Shown: one piece after another, positions 1 through 10,719 of the stretch
Position numbering within the stretch: the first letter of the stretch is position 1
Layout of the letters: every line of letters starts with the position of its first letter
Assembly (NCBI GenBank): GCA_029961685.1
Contig: JARWKL010000003.1
Span: 15,023,731 to 15,087,730, forward strand
Source: Aristolochia californica
Lineage: Eukaryota > Streptophyta > Magnoliopsida > Piperales > Aristolochiaceae
Reading direction: 5' to 3'
Length of the DNA stretch: 64,000 nucleotides
Notes under the pieces: model-generated
What the model saw: the letters and a program-made list of their open reading frames with translations, nothing else
Databases searched by the model: none
Told to the model about the DNA's origin: nothing
Program-made: the position numbers and the translations under genes

Positions 1-490
1 TTCAACTGCCCCAAGGAGATGACCAATATCACCTTTTTTTTTAGACAATGCCAAAGCCCCTGAACTTGCATTGGCTTCAACAACATCACCCACTGTAGTG
101 GATGTGTCATGAGAATTTTTTTGGGATCTTCCTGGGCCATGGATCTTGTCACCCTTCTTCCCTCTCTTCCCTCCAGATTGGCTGTTGACGCTGGAAGAGA
201 ACTCCTGTTATTGGAACGTGTAATGGTGGAAATGGATTGAACCTTGAGGAGGCTCGACCTAGACCTCTGAGGGAGAATCCGACCTGGCTAAAACTAAATG
301 ATTCAATGCTTAATATTCATTCAGCTCTTTGTCCCAATAAATAGGTTTGGGGACGAAATTACAACTCAGACCCATGGGTCACATGGTTCACGCAAAATTA
401 CATTCAAACCATAACATACATGAAAAAGGAAATAGCATAATTTAATTCCTATGTCTGTTGATAACTCGGGATGCTATGGAGTCCATAACA
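1..490 (-). repeat. G1 3' LTR (partial, cut by window edge)
   Basis: The LTR starts, in minus orientation, with TGTTATGG at 490, directly after a C-rich strip on the plus strand (polypurine tract on the minus strand). The same TGTTATGG start defines the 3' LTR of G3 at 57591, which supports the boundary. The last 15 or so codons of the G1 chromodomain frame lie inside this LTR. The other LTR end is outside the window. Confidence 0.6.
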
Positions 491-1765
491 TCACCCCCCT
501 CATAGAGAAAGAGCTTGTCCTCAAGCTCAAAAGAGGGGTAGAGAGCCCTGAAAGCGGCTAAGGGCTCCCATGTAGTGTCAATGGGTTCAGTATGAGCCCA
601 CTGCACTAGAATCTCCCAATCGCCCTGAATGCGGTGAGCCTGCAACACCTACGCTGGAATAGAAAGGACCCGACCCTCATGTAGTGGTGGCAGAGGTGTG
701 TGTAGGAATGGGGAGTCTCCCTGGAAGGCTTTCAATTGGGAGAAGTGAAACACACTATGGATCTTGGCTTTTGGTGGAAGTTGTAAGCGGTAGGCGATTG
801 TGCCAATGCAGTCCAACACTTGAAAAGGCACATAGTATTTTGGGGAGAGTTTGTGACGTTTGGAGGCTGTCAGTGAAAGCTACCAGTAATGTTGGAGACG
901 TAGCCACACATAATCCCCTGGAGAGAAGAAGACGTCCCGGTGCTTCTTATCATAATAGAGTTTCATGGCTTGTTGGGCATCCTGAAGATGAGTGCGTACC
1001 TCATGGAGCATGGCGTCCCTTTTGGCTAAAGCTGATCCAAGGTGGTGACCTTGGATGCACCTGGTTCATACGATAAAAGCCAAGGCGGATCTCTGCCATA
1101 CACTACCTTGAACGGAGTAGTGCCGAGTGCATTGTGGTATGATGTGTTATAACAGAATTTGGCCCATGCCAGCCACTAAACCCACCGTTTAGGTGAGTCC
1201 CCCACAAAACAACGGAGATACATCTCAAGCGTCCTGTTGACCACCTCGGTCTGTCCATCAGTCTACGGGTGGTAGGCAGTAGAGAACGCCAATTTGGTGC
1301 CCTGCAGCTTAAAGTGTTCTTTCCAAAACATACTGGTGAAGATGGCATTCCTGTCACTGGTAATGGACGCAGGCACCCCATGTAACCGGACAATATTATC
1401 CATGAAGAGCTGACCCACATGAGCTGCTAGGTATGCACCAAAGGGAGGAAATGGCCATACTTGGAGAAGCGGTCAACCACTACAAATATAACGGATTTTC
1501 CTGAAGAGGTGGGAAGGCTATCAATGAAGTCCATAGAAATATCTGACCATACCTGTGACTGTAGCTGAAGAGATTGGAGCAATCCTACTAGACTTAATGA
1601 TTTGGAGTTGTTCCGTTGACAAGTCTGACAAGCTGCCACATACTCTGTTACACTTCTCTTCATACCCTTCCAAAAAAATTCGCAACTGAGGCAGAAATAC
1701 GTTTTTTGTCTGCCCTCATGTGTACTATCATGGAAAGAGGTTAAGATGCTGGTAATGAGTGGCAA
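442..1765 (-). pseudogene. G1 integrase with chromodomain (pol C-terminus)
   Basis: Integrase of a chromovirus, inserting cDNA into chromatin. From 1765 downward: HHCC zinc-binding part with a CQTC pair, then the catalytic core with first Asp in SDISMDFIDSLP, second Asp in TSDRNAIF and Glu in TDGQTEVVN, so the DDE residues are still readable. The GPF/Y-like C-terminal module lies around 649-831 ([18 protein letters not shown]). The chromodomain lies at 442-648, with the WEILVQW and DTTWEP motifs. The core frame has TAG stops near 1263-1265 and near 1174, and another TAG stop precedes the chromodomain at 649-651. All sit where glutamine is expected. Not functional. Confidence 0.85.
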
Positions 1766-1843
1766 GGTGGGGTGTAGAACAATCCTATTTTTGAATAGGA
1801 TAAGACGATCCTGGATCGTCCAATGGCTATCTGAGGTCCCCTG

Positions 1844-3123
1844 CTAAATATCATGATATAAGGCAATGAGTTTGGGATGCTGATGTGTCTCCTCTCTAAT
1901 AGAGTCCAACAAACGACTTCTGGGCTGACTGATAGCATGCAATTTTGGCTCTGGAATGTCCCAACGAGACAAGGCATCGGCCCTCACATTCAGATTGCAA
2001 GGTTTATACGCAACGGTAAAGTCAAACCCCATCAGTTTAGTCAACATATGCTGCTGAGGAGAGGTGGTGAGATGCTGCTCAAGAAGATACTTCAATCTTG
2101 AATGATCGGTCTGAATAAGAAATGGGCACCCCCAAAGATAGGGCCTCCAAAGCTGGACGACTTTAGCTAAACCGATCAATTCCCTTTCATAAGCCGCAAG
2201 TTTGTGATGGTGTTGGCCAAACTGTCGGCTGAAATAAGCGATCGGGTGGCCTTGTTGCTGTAACACTGCACTTATACCCCTGCCCAAAGCATCACATTCC
2301 ACTACAAACGACTCATCAAAATCTGGTAGCTGCAAAACCGGTGCTGAAGATAAAGCTGCCTTCAACTGCTGAAAAGAATGATCCGCTGGCTCGGACCAGC
2401 TGAAAGCATTTTTCCTGAGGAGATTGTTGAGCGGTATTGCAATCTGTCTGTAGCTGCGGATAAATTTTCGGTAATAGCCAGCGAGGCCCAAAAATCCCCT
2501 TAACGCTGTGATGGATATGGGAGGAGACTAGTCTGTGACGGCCTGAATCTTGCTCTGGTCAACCTTTACCCCAACGACGAAAATAACGTGGCCCAAGTAT
2601 GCCACCTCGTTTGTGCCCATAGAACACTTGGACTTGTTTAAAACCAAATGAAGTGAACGGAGGAGAGTAAATACCTGGTGAAGGTGTTGAAGGTGCTCAT
2701 CCCAATGTTTTCTATACACCAATTTATCATCAAAAAAACTAGAACATATTTCCGTAAGAGAGAGCTAAATACGTCATTCATGAGGGCTAGGAAAGTGGAT
2801 GCCGCATTGGAGAGACCAAAGGGCATCACTAGGAACTCGAAATGCCCATGGTGCGTGTGGAACACGATCTTATCCACATCGGAAGGATGAACTCTAGTAT
2901 GATGATAACTTGACTTCAAGTCCAGCTTTGTAAATATAGTGGGTCCATGTAACTCATCTAACAACTCATCCACCACGGGAATTGGAAATTTGTCTTTAAT
3001 TATGTTAGCATTGAGCTGCCTGTAGTCCACACAAAATCTCCAGGACTTGTCATGTTTTTTGACCAGTAACACCGGGGATGAGAAAGGAGACTTGCTGGGC
3101 TGAATAATTCCCTGGGCAAGCAT
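1844..3123 (-). pseudogene. G1 reverse transcriptase and RNase H
   Basis: RT runs from 3123 down: the [16 protein letters not shown] motif, then [12 protein letters not shown], then [13 protein letters not shown]. The catalytic FFDD box near 2715-2745 is broken by loss of one T in a T-run, which shifts the frame. The downstream frame continues at 2528-2722 (GHVI motif). RNase H follows at 1844-2491 with VECDALGRGI, YERELIGLAK and QTDHSRLKYL. One frameshift exactly at the polymerase active site is enough to inactivate it. Gypsy type is shown by RT and RNase H preceding integrase. Confidence 0.88.
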
Positions 3124-3177
3124 ATTTGGGTACTGGCTCTCAATTTCATCCTTCTATAAGTGGGGGTAATGGTAAGG

Positions 3178-3700
3178 TCAAACCACCACAGGTTTTGTCC
3201 CCAATTTCAATTTGATGCGGTGATCACAGTGGCGAATAGGCGGAAGAGTAGTAGGTTCCTGAAATAAATCTTCAAAGTCTCTAAGTAATTGAGATAACTT
3301 ACAGTGCTCGGTGCTCTGGACCTGAACTGCCTGAAGTGTGCAGGGCACAGTAGCATGTGTGCCATGAAAGGTGATCTGACGCTGGCCTTCTGTGAAGGTC
3401 ATGGTCAGGGCCTGAAAATCCCACAAGATAGGCCCCAACATCTGGAGCCATTTAACTCCGAGTACCAAATCAAATCCTTCCAATGGAATCACCAAGAAAT
3501 CGGCAATAAAGGAGTGGCCCTCAATACAAAATGGGTGGCTGTAGAGATACCCACACTGGAGATTTTGGCCCCATTGGCCACTGCGATTGAGAGGCCTGTT
3601 TTTTGCTTGATTACCAACCAAACGATTCTACCGCTGGCTGACTTATGAAGTTGTGCGTGCTGCCAGAGTCAACTAAGGTTAGTAACTGTAGATGGTGCAA
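3178..3700 (-). pseudogene. G1 retropepsin-like aspartic protease
   Basis: The active-site motif LVDSGSTHNFIS can be read on the minus strand at about 3650-3685, so Asp-Ser-Gly is intact. It is followed at 3178-3621 by the usual plant gypsy protease sequence with GFDLVLGVKWLQMLGPI. A retropepsin of this kind would process the Gag-Pol polyprotein. A stop or frame change separates the active-site stretch from the rest, so the domain is not one open frame. Confidence 0.75.
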
Positions 3701-3706
3701 CTTGTC

Positions 3707-4855
3707 CTAAACTTGCATTATGTTGGAACTATGCATGCCAGTCATGACATGGAGTGAAATAGCTGAGGCATCATGTTCTGTCTCAACACTGTCTTCTTCT
3801 GGGAGTCTTTCCTCAGTATCCTCACAGAGAAGCACACTGAATAATCTCTTACATATGTGACCTTGGACATACTTTTCATCAAAATTAAAACAAAGACCCT
3901 TCACCTTCCTTTGTTCCATCTCTTGTCTATTCAATTTTTTTATCTATGGTACTGGCAGTGTGGAGGAAGAACTCTCTGCACGTGGAGCTGCATTGTGTCC
4001 AGTACGTGGAGGCCTTGAATAGGGTGAGGGTGCAATGGTAGTCGCCCTACTTGGCCAAGCTGGTCATCAGACTAGGGATTCCTTCAAAGCTCACTGTTTA
4101 GTATCAAAGGTTCTGGCCAAGTTCATAGTGTGGTCCAAATCTCTAGGTTCGTGTAATTCAACCTCCAGACGCAGGGCCTCTATCAAGCCAGCAGTAAAAA
4201 GGTTAACATACTGGGAGGGCTTGACAATGGTACTGGCTCTGGCCAAGCGTTCCTGGAAGGTCTTTTGGTACACTTCAATTGTGCCCGTCTGTTTCAAATT
4301 CACCAATTCACCCAATAGATTGCTACTGGCTGAAGGACCAAACCTCAGCATGCAAGATTGTTTATATACATCCCAATCCGGAACCAAATGTTCATTTGTT
4401 AATTGGTGGAACCATAGAAGCGCTTCATTGAGCATGTGGAATGCAGCCAATTGGACCCGGTCATCCGCCGGTGTTTTTTGATGGTAAAAGAACTGGTCAC
4501 ATCTATGTAACCAGATCAAGAGGTTCAATTTCACATACCTGGGAACCAAATTAGGGGCAATAGCGTGAGGTCTCAATGGGGGATGTGGGTGGCACAGCTG
4601 TGGTGGGTGGTGCACTGCCGGTGGTGTATAGCTTCCCGACGGCGGCGATCAAAGTCCATTGTCCTTCTGCCGCCGGAGGAGGAGTTGGATTGATGTATCC
4701 ATGGCTGCCATGGCCGAACGCAGGTCAGCCGTGGTCTGACAAACCTCATCAATGGATTCCTTTGTCCGTTGATGATTTTCATCAATCAGTTGACGCAAAT
4801 CCTCTGGGGTATAGGAATCCCCAAGGGTGGATGATAGATGCCAGATTCTGACATG
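3707..4855 (-). pseudogene. G1 gag (capsid and zinc knuckle)
   Basis: A likely start ATG lies at about 4853-4855. The first segment (4620-4850) is predicted to be a helical stretch with many Asp, Glu and Gln residues. The capsid-like retrotrans_gag core is at 4091-4615 (LLIWLHRCDQFF, LRFGPSASSN, LFTAGLIEALRLEVE). The zinc knuckle is at 3707-3934, reading CFNFDEKYVQGHIC: the second cysteine is Phe, so zinc binding is probably lost. G3 has the intact version, CYNCDEPYWAGHQC. Three frames are needed to read the whole domain. Confidence 0.8.
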
Positions 4856-4860
4856 AGAAC

Positions 4861-4932
4861 TAAGTTAATTATAATTGAATAATCCTTATAATTGTGTTAT
4901 AGGTGGGTATTAATCTATTTTCAAATGAAACG
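4861..4932. other. Short gap between G1 and G2
   Basis: AT-rich, 72 bases. It contains no primer-binding site or LTR end for G1, so G1 was cut before or during insertion of G2. No feature is recognised. The five bases before the proposed G2 LTR are AAACG, but the matching duplication cannot be tested because the G2 3' LTR is truncated. Confidence 0.4.
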
Positions 4933-6333
4933 TGCATTTATTGAATTTGGCATTAATCACTTCTTATATTGCATATTTATCTCTCCTAAATTATATTTCA
5001 TTTGCTTTTAAGGTTTATTTCTTCCTGAAATGATTTTTATGGATTCAATTATGGAATTTCAGGAGAATTTTGATGGAGAAGGAGATATTTACAAAAATGC
5101 AATGAGTGAAAGAGAGGGATTTTTTAGGGCACAATCGATCAATAGAAAGAGAAGTCGAGGGGGGAGAAAAGGGAGGCCGCCGACCGAAAGAAGGGAGACC
5201 CGAGAGGATTTCCAGCCGTCGTTCGCCATGCCACCGTCGTCCACCGCCGTCCGGCAACCGAGAACAGACCCGAGGAGAGATCGAGAGAGTCTCCATCGTG
5301 GCGAGTTCGACACTGCCAGTTTCTGCTCGCCAGGCCGAGAGGTGATCCGAGAGGGCTCCTTTGGCGCCGATTCCGCATTCCGACTATCCTCCAGCGTCGA
5401 TTACCCATTTTCGACCATTTTTGGAGCTATTTCGACTCCAACCGAGACTCGAGAGAGCCGATCAGAGGACTTCGACTCCATTCCATCGTCCGCCGCACCA
5501 CCTCCATCTGTGGGTTTCTATCCTTCTTCACCGGCTTCGTCTCTACCTCCGGCCACTTGTTCTTGCAACCCGAAGCCATCAATTTCTGGAAATTGTAGCA
5601 CCCGTGAGAACAAGCATTTGCTGCCCGAGCGAGAGGAAGGAAAAGGGGAGTAATCCATCATTTTTTAATTTAATTTTCATATAGTTTGAATTTAGGTTTT
5701 GAATGTTTATTAAATTTGATTTGAGAATTAATGTTTATCGAATATTTTTTTTCTAGATATTTGATTAAATTAGCTAGTTAGGGTAGGATTGTAATTTAGG
5801 TTGGATTTTGGTATTTTAATATGATTTCTGTCTTTCACTCTATGCGCCCGAGAGGGGCTAAACACAAGGATTGAAAAATCAGATTCGTGATTACGTGGCG
5901 CTCGAGAGAAGCACGAATCACGGTAAAATCCAGAGTTGATAATTTTAGCATCATCACAATAGGAAATTGATTCTCTTAATTCTAGTGTAATCCGATCTCT
6001 GTCATTAACTCTAGGCACCCGAGAGGGGCTAGACGCAAGGATTGAGAATCCAGATTCGTGGTTATGTGGTGCTCGAGAGAGGCACGAATCACGATAAAAT
6101 CCAGAGTTGATGTTTCTTGTTGTGAAAATAGTTAATTAGATTATTGCTTGATAATCTAGGATATAATTAGTGTTTAGTTCAGATTAATTCATCATATTTG
6201 GTTAGGCTAGTTGACTGAAGAATACACAAAATTCAGTCCTCCCTGTGGATATGACCCTCGCTTCCCGCTAGATTACATGAATGATTCGTACGCTTGCGAG
6301 GTATAAAAGCCGATGTAATTAAATTTCACATCA
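4933..6333 (+). repeat. G2 5' LTR (about 1.4 kb)
   Basis: The left part matches 13550-14188 base for base with scattered differences, which proves it is an LTR. The start is taken at TGCATTTATTG (4933), and the end at CATCA (6333), seven bases before the primer site. A GC-rich stretch at 5160-5640 sits in otherwise AT-rich sequence. A pair of similar segments about 171 bases apart (near 5828-5940 and 5999-6113) each contain a GATTCGTG / CACGAATC inverted repeat. A TATAAAAG stands near 6302, close to the LTR end. The exact start could be off by a base or two. Confidence 0.8.
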
Positions 6334-6339
6334 AGTTTT

Positions 6340-6357
6340 TGGCGCCATTGCCGGGGA
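6340..6357 (+). other. G2 primer-binding site (Asp-tRNA)
   Basis: TGGCGCCATTGCCGGGGA is complementary to the 3' end of plant tRNA-Asp except for one A where G is expected. It primes minus-strand DNA synthesis. The G-to-A difference fits the transition-rich decay seen in the rest of G2. Confidence 0.85.
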
Positions 6358-6556
6358 GGCACGTATTAAGTGTATTTCTTTGTTCTCCATGGTCTTAGGT
6401 TAGATTTTTTTTATTTTTTTTAATTTTTTTGCTTTCATAATTTTATCTTGATGATTTTGTATGGAGTTATTTTTATTTCTTCTAGTTAGTTCGTATTTTC
6501 AGTAGTGAGTTTGTTAACATAATTTGATAGTTAGTTTTGCTTCATTTTTTGTTTTT

Positions 6557-8150
6557 ATGAACGGGCGCCGCTCCCTAAGTGAACCATTAACTCCCTTGGT
6601 TGAAGAGGTAGAACATATTTGTAGGAAAACACCAGAAGTCAAGTTAGGAGCTACCATGGTGAATCAGGGTGAACCATTACAGTTACCTGCAGCCGGTGAC
6701 CGTAGAGCCCTGAGGGATTATTCTATCCCATCCCACTTCACATCACCTTCTTGCATTATATTGCTACCCACTACTACCGCCGGTTATGAGTTGAAGCCGG
6801 GTGTGATCCAACTCTTCCCTACATTCTATGGGTTGGAGAAGGAGGACCCTTATTACCACATCAAGGAATTCTTAGATATATGTGCAACTTTGAAATTCTA
6901 GAATTTCTCAGATGATTCTATCCGGTTAAGACTCTTTCCATTTTCACTTAAGGATAAGGCCAAGTCTTGTCTTAATTCCTTAGAGGTGGGCATCATTACT
7001 TCATGGGACACATTAGTCATGAAATTTTTGTCCAAGTACTTTCCCATTCAGAGAACTACAACCCTCAGGAGAGAAATCTCCAACTTTATGCAATAGGAGG
7101 GTGAACACTTTTATGAGGCTTGGGAGAAATGGAAGGATTTGATCCGTAGGTGTCTGCATCATGGGTTTGAGAAATGGCATTTAGTGCAATACTTTTATCA
7201 AGGTCTTACACCCCAGGTTAGATCCATGGTAGATGCAACGAGTGGTGGGAGTTTGATGGGTAAGAGTGCTAGTGAGGCGTGGGACTTCTTTGAAACGTTG
7301 AGTGATCAATCTCAGCAATGGGGTACGTCATTTAATGTTGATAGGAGATCCCACGAAGCCAAAAGAGGGGGTCTCTACGAGGTTAGTGAAACACCCATGC
7401 TCATGGCCAAGATTGAGGGGTTGACTAGAAAAATTGATGCCCTTATGGTGTCCAAGAGTTCACCTACTCCTAACCCATCTACTGTCTGTGCCATATGCTC
7501 TAGTTCATCTCATCCCACACAAATGTGTCCATCTAGTTCATCCTACCCGGAGCTCATTCAGGACTTGAATGCAGTCCAGAATTTTCATTGACCAAACCGA
7601 AACGATCCTTTTTTAGAAACATATAATCCGGGTTGGGCTAGGCACCCAAATTTCTCATGGTCCAAGGGCCCATAGGTTGGGGGTCCTCCAGGGTTTACTC
7701 AACCCCAAGCTCCTCGCCCACACTTCACTCAACAACCATTGATTCCACAAAAACCTTCACTTGAGGATACACTTCAATTATTCATGCAGAATACACAGTC
7801 CTCCATTGCTAAACTTGAAATGCAAGTGGGTTAGTTGGCCAGCCACATGAGTGAACAGGCACAAAATAGACTCCTGAGTCAAACCATTCCTAACCCCAAA
7901 AGCGCACATGAGAGTGAGTTGAGTTCCAATCCTCACCACGAGCAAGCCAAAGCCATAACCACCCTTAGGAGTGGTCGTGAGTTGAACAATGGGGTAGGGA
8001 CCACTACGTCTAAGGAGTCGAAGTATGACAATGGGGACACATCATTGAGTTAAGAACCTCCAAGTTCTCCACCAACAGCGAGGCAGATCCCTAACCAAGT
8101 CCCACCTGCTCCTTATCCCCAGAGGTTATCGGGCCCACCTAGGAAAGGAG
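6557..8150 (+). pseudogene. G2 gag
   Basis: Gag forms the virus-like particle and binds element RNA. The ATG at 6557 is chosen as the first in the long frame after the primer site. Frame +1 of 6557 stays open in sense through the whole gag if six stops are ignored: 6899, 7094, 7589, 7673, 7832 and 8051. Recognisable parts are the capsid-type segment (YELKPGVIQLFPTFYGLEKE, PFSLKDKAK, YFYQGLTPQ) and a CX2CX4HX4C zinc knuckle, CAICSSSSHPTQMC, near 7490-7531. No frameshift occurs inside gag. Confidence 0.85.
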
Positions 8151-8155
8151 ATAGC

Positions 8156-9097
8156 ATGCATGAAACGTTGGAACTGTTTAGTAAGGTTCACATTAACATT
8201 CCACTTCTTGATGCTATTAGGCAAGTCCCTGCTTATGCCCGATTTTTGAAAGACCTTTGTACACAAAATAGAAAACAACATGTTAACAAAAAGGTCTTTC
8301 TCACTGAGAATGTAAGCAGAATTCTGAAGCACAACACTCCTCCTAAAGTTAAAGATCCTAGATGCCCCACAATTTCATGTGTCATTGGTGAACATACCAT
8401 CCAGAGAGCTCTTCTTGACTTAGGGGCAAGTGTGAATTTGCTTCCTTTCTTTGTGTACTAGCAATTAGGTTTGGGGGAATTGAAGCCTACCCCTATCACA
8501 CTTCAACTAGCTGACCGTCCTATCAAGATACCACGAGGAATAGTTGAAGATGTTTTGATAAAAGTGGACAAGTTTCTGTTCCTGGTTGATTTCATTGTTC
8601 TTGATACAGAACCAGTAGTCAATGTGGCCAACCAAATTCCTGTCATCCTAGGACGTCCCTTCTTAGCCACATCTAATGCTGTGATTCATTGTAAAAGTGG
8701 TGAGTTGGAGTTGTCTTTTGGAAATTTTAAGGTCTTGTTTAATGTGTTTAATGCCGGGCACCATCCACTTGAGTCTGATGATTTGAGTCTTGCATTTAAG
8801 ATAGAGACTGTTATGCTTAATGACGAATCCACTCTTGAATCTTTTGAGTCTTACATAACAGCTTTAGACATGGACTATTTTGATGAGGAAACATATTTTC
8901 GAGAGGTTGACTCTTTATTCAGTTCTGTACCTCTATTGGAGAAAGCTTATGAGTTGCCACAACCGATTATCCACAAGATCTTCATCTTGAATTGGACAAA
9001 CCTCTTGAAACCACTTCTACCCATGTTGAAGTATGCATTCTTGGGGCCCATGAACTCATTGCCAGTCATTATTGCCTCTGATTTGAGTACTGAATAG
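8156..9097 (+). pseudogene. G2 aspartic protease region of pol
   Basis: The protease motif reads LLDLGASVNLLP near 8412-8447, with Leu where Ser or Thr normally follows the catalytic Asp. Downstream are LGRPFLATSNAVI and acidic linker sequence leading to RT. It is in the same frame as gag, with TAG stops at 8459-8461 and 9095-9097. A frameshift near 9125 separates it from the RT frame. The domain is assigned by its position between gag and RT and by the GAS/LLP motif. Confidence 0.75.
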
Positions 9098-9137
9098 GAG
9101 GAACAATTGACTAAAATTTTACAAGCACAAAGAGGCA

Positions 9138-10712
9138 TTGGGGTGGACTCTTGATGCCTTAAAAGGGATTAGCCCCTCCATATGCATGCATCGTATTCAT
9201 TTGGAGGAGGGGACTAAAGCCTCACGTGAGATGCAATGTAGGTTAAATCCCCATATGCTGGTGGTTGTGAGAGAAGAAGTCATCAGGTTGCTTGTGACAG
9301 GAATCATTTTCCCTATTTCTGATAGCACCTGGATGAGTCCAATTCAAGTTGTCCCTAAGAAAGGGGGGATAACGATAATGAAAAATGAGAGTGGTGAATT
9401 GATTCCCACAAGAACTACCACCAAGTGGCGTGTCTGCATTGACTATAGAAAACTTAATTCCGCCACTAGGAAGGATCACTTCCCACTACCTTTCATTGAT
9501 CAGGTGCTAGAGCGATTGGCTGGCCACAATTTTTATTGCTTCTTAGATGGATACTCCGGCTACAATCAAATTCCCATTACTCCAGAAGACCAAGAAAATA
9601 CCACATTCATGTGTCCGTTTGGCACCTATGCTTACAGATGCATGCCTTTTGGTTTATGCAATGCTCCCACCACTTTCCAACGGTGCATGATGAGTATCTT
9701 TTCTGACGTGATTAGTGACTTTTTAGAGGTCTTTATGGATGAATTTTCTGTGTTTGGCTCTAGTATTGAGACATGTCTGCACAATCTTTCACTCGTATTG
9801 TCCTGTTGCATTAAGTCCAATTTAGTCTTGAATTGGGAGAAATGCCACTTCATGGTAAAAGAAGGAATTGTTTTAGGACATGTAGTGTCTGAGCGGGGTG
9901 TAGAAGTGGACAAAGCCAAGGTTGACCTAATTGCCAATCTGCCACCACCCACTTCTGTGAAGGGGGTGCATTCTTTCCTTGGCCATGCTGGGTTCTATAG
10001 GCGCTTCATTAAGGACTTTAGCAAAAAATTTTGTCCTTTGACGAATTTGCTTGCTCAAGATGTTGCTTTTGCCTTTAATGATGCCTGTATTTATGCTTTT
10101 GAGACACTGAAAAAATGTTTGTCCACTGCACCCATTATCCAACCCCCTACTTGGTCTTTTCCTTTTGAGTTAATGTGTGATGCCTCTAATTATGCATTGG
10201 GGGCTGTTTTGGGGCAAAAGACGAATAAAATTCCTTGTGTCATTCAGTATGCTAGCCGCACTCTTCATGATGCTCAATTGAATTACACTACCACTAAGAA
10301 GGAGTTGCTAGCTGTTGTGTTTGCCTTGAACAACTTTAGATCATATCTGTTAGAGTCAAAGGTTATAGTGTTCACTGATCATTCTGCTTTGAAGTACTTA
10401 TTATCCATCAAGGACACTAAACCCCATTTGATTAGATGGATCTTGCAATTGCAAGAATTTGACCTTGAGATTCAAGATAAGAAGGGTTGTGAGAATGTTG
10501 TTACTGATCATCTATCTAGGATCTGTGTAGCAACTCAGGAAGGATCCCTTCCTTTAAATGATTCCTTCCCTGATGAACAACTTCTCCTAGTATCCCAGTT
10601 GCCTTGGTTTGCTGACATAGTAAACTATCTTGTAACTCGTAAGATTCCTGATTATTGGAGTAAACAAGATCGGTTGAAATTCTTTTCCCAAGTCAAACAT
10701 TTTTTGGGATGA
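9138..10712 (+). pseudogene. G2 reverse transcriptase and RNase H
   Basis: A 524-codon open stretch, the longest in the window. RT motifs are [40 protein letters not shown] and the catalytic box [10 protein letters not shown], in which the second Asp of the usual MDD is Glu. RNase H shows [36 protein letters not shown] and TDHLSR, so its acidic residues are all present. The open frame ends at 10712 only because of a single-base frameshift near 10700; the sense sequence continues into integrase in the next frame. Confidence 0.92.
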
Positions 10713-10719
10713 CCCATTT

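Larger units (their letters stand above)
1..4860 (-). mobile_element. G1: chromodomain Ty3/gypsy retrotransposon (chromovirus), 5' truncated
   Basis: Reading the minus strand from 4855 to 1, the order is gag, protease, reverse transcriptase, RNase H, integrase, chromodomain and the start of a 3' LTR. This is the Ty3/gypsy order, and the C-terminal chromodomain places it among chromoviruses. The 3' LTR runs off the left edge. No 5' LTR or primer-binding site follows gag on the right: sequence continuity stops near 4860, about 70 bases before G2 begins. The coding frame is broken by several stops and by at least two frameshifts, so it is a relic. Related to G3 in the same window. Confidence 0.9.

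Noticed and set aside
1103..1420. A 105-codon minus-strand ORF in G1
   Set aside because: It is a shadow frame. The real integrase core is read one frame away, with two TAG stops, and contains the catalytic residues.
3304..3648. Plus-strand ORFs over G1 and minus-strand ORFs over G2 and K8
   Set aside because: All are antisense shadows of recognisable pol or gag domains.
5030..5653. A 207-codon open frame in the G2 5' LTR
   Set aside because: It lies wholly within the LTR, is low in hydrophobic core and rich in Arg, Ser and Pro, and the same frame in the 3' LTR copy (13640-14188) is broken by several stops. It is a by-product of GC-rich LTR sequence.
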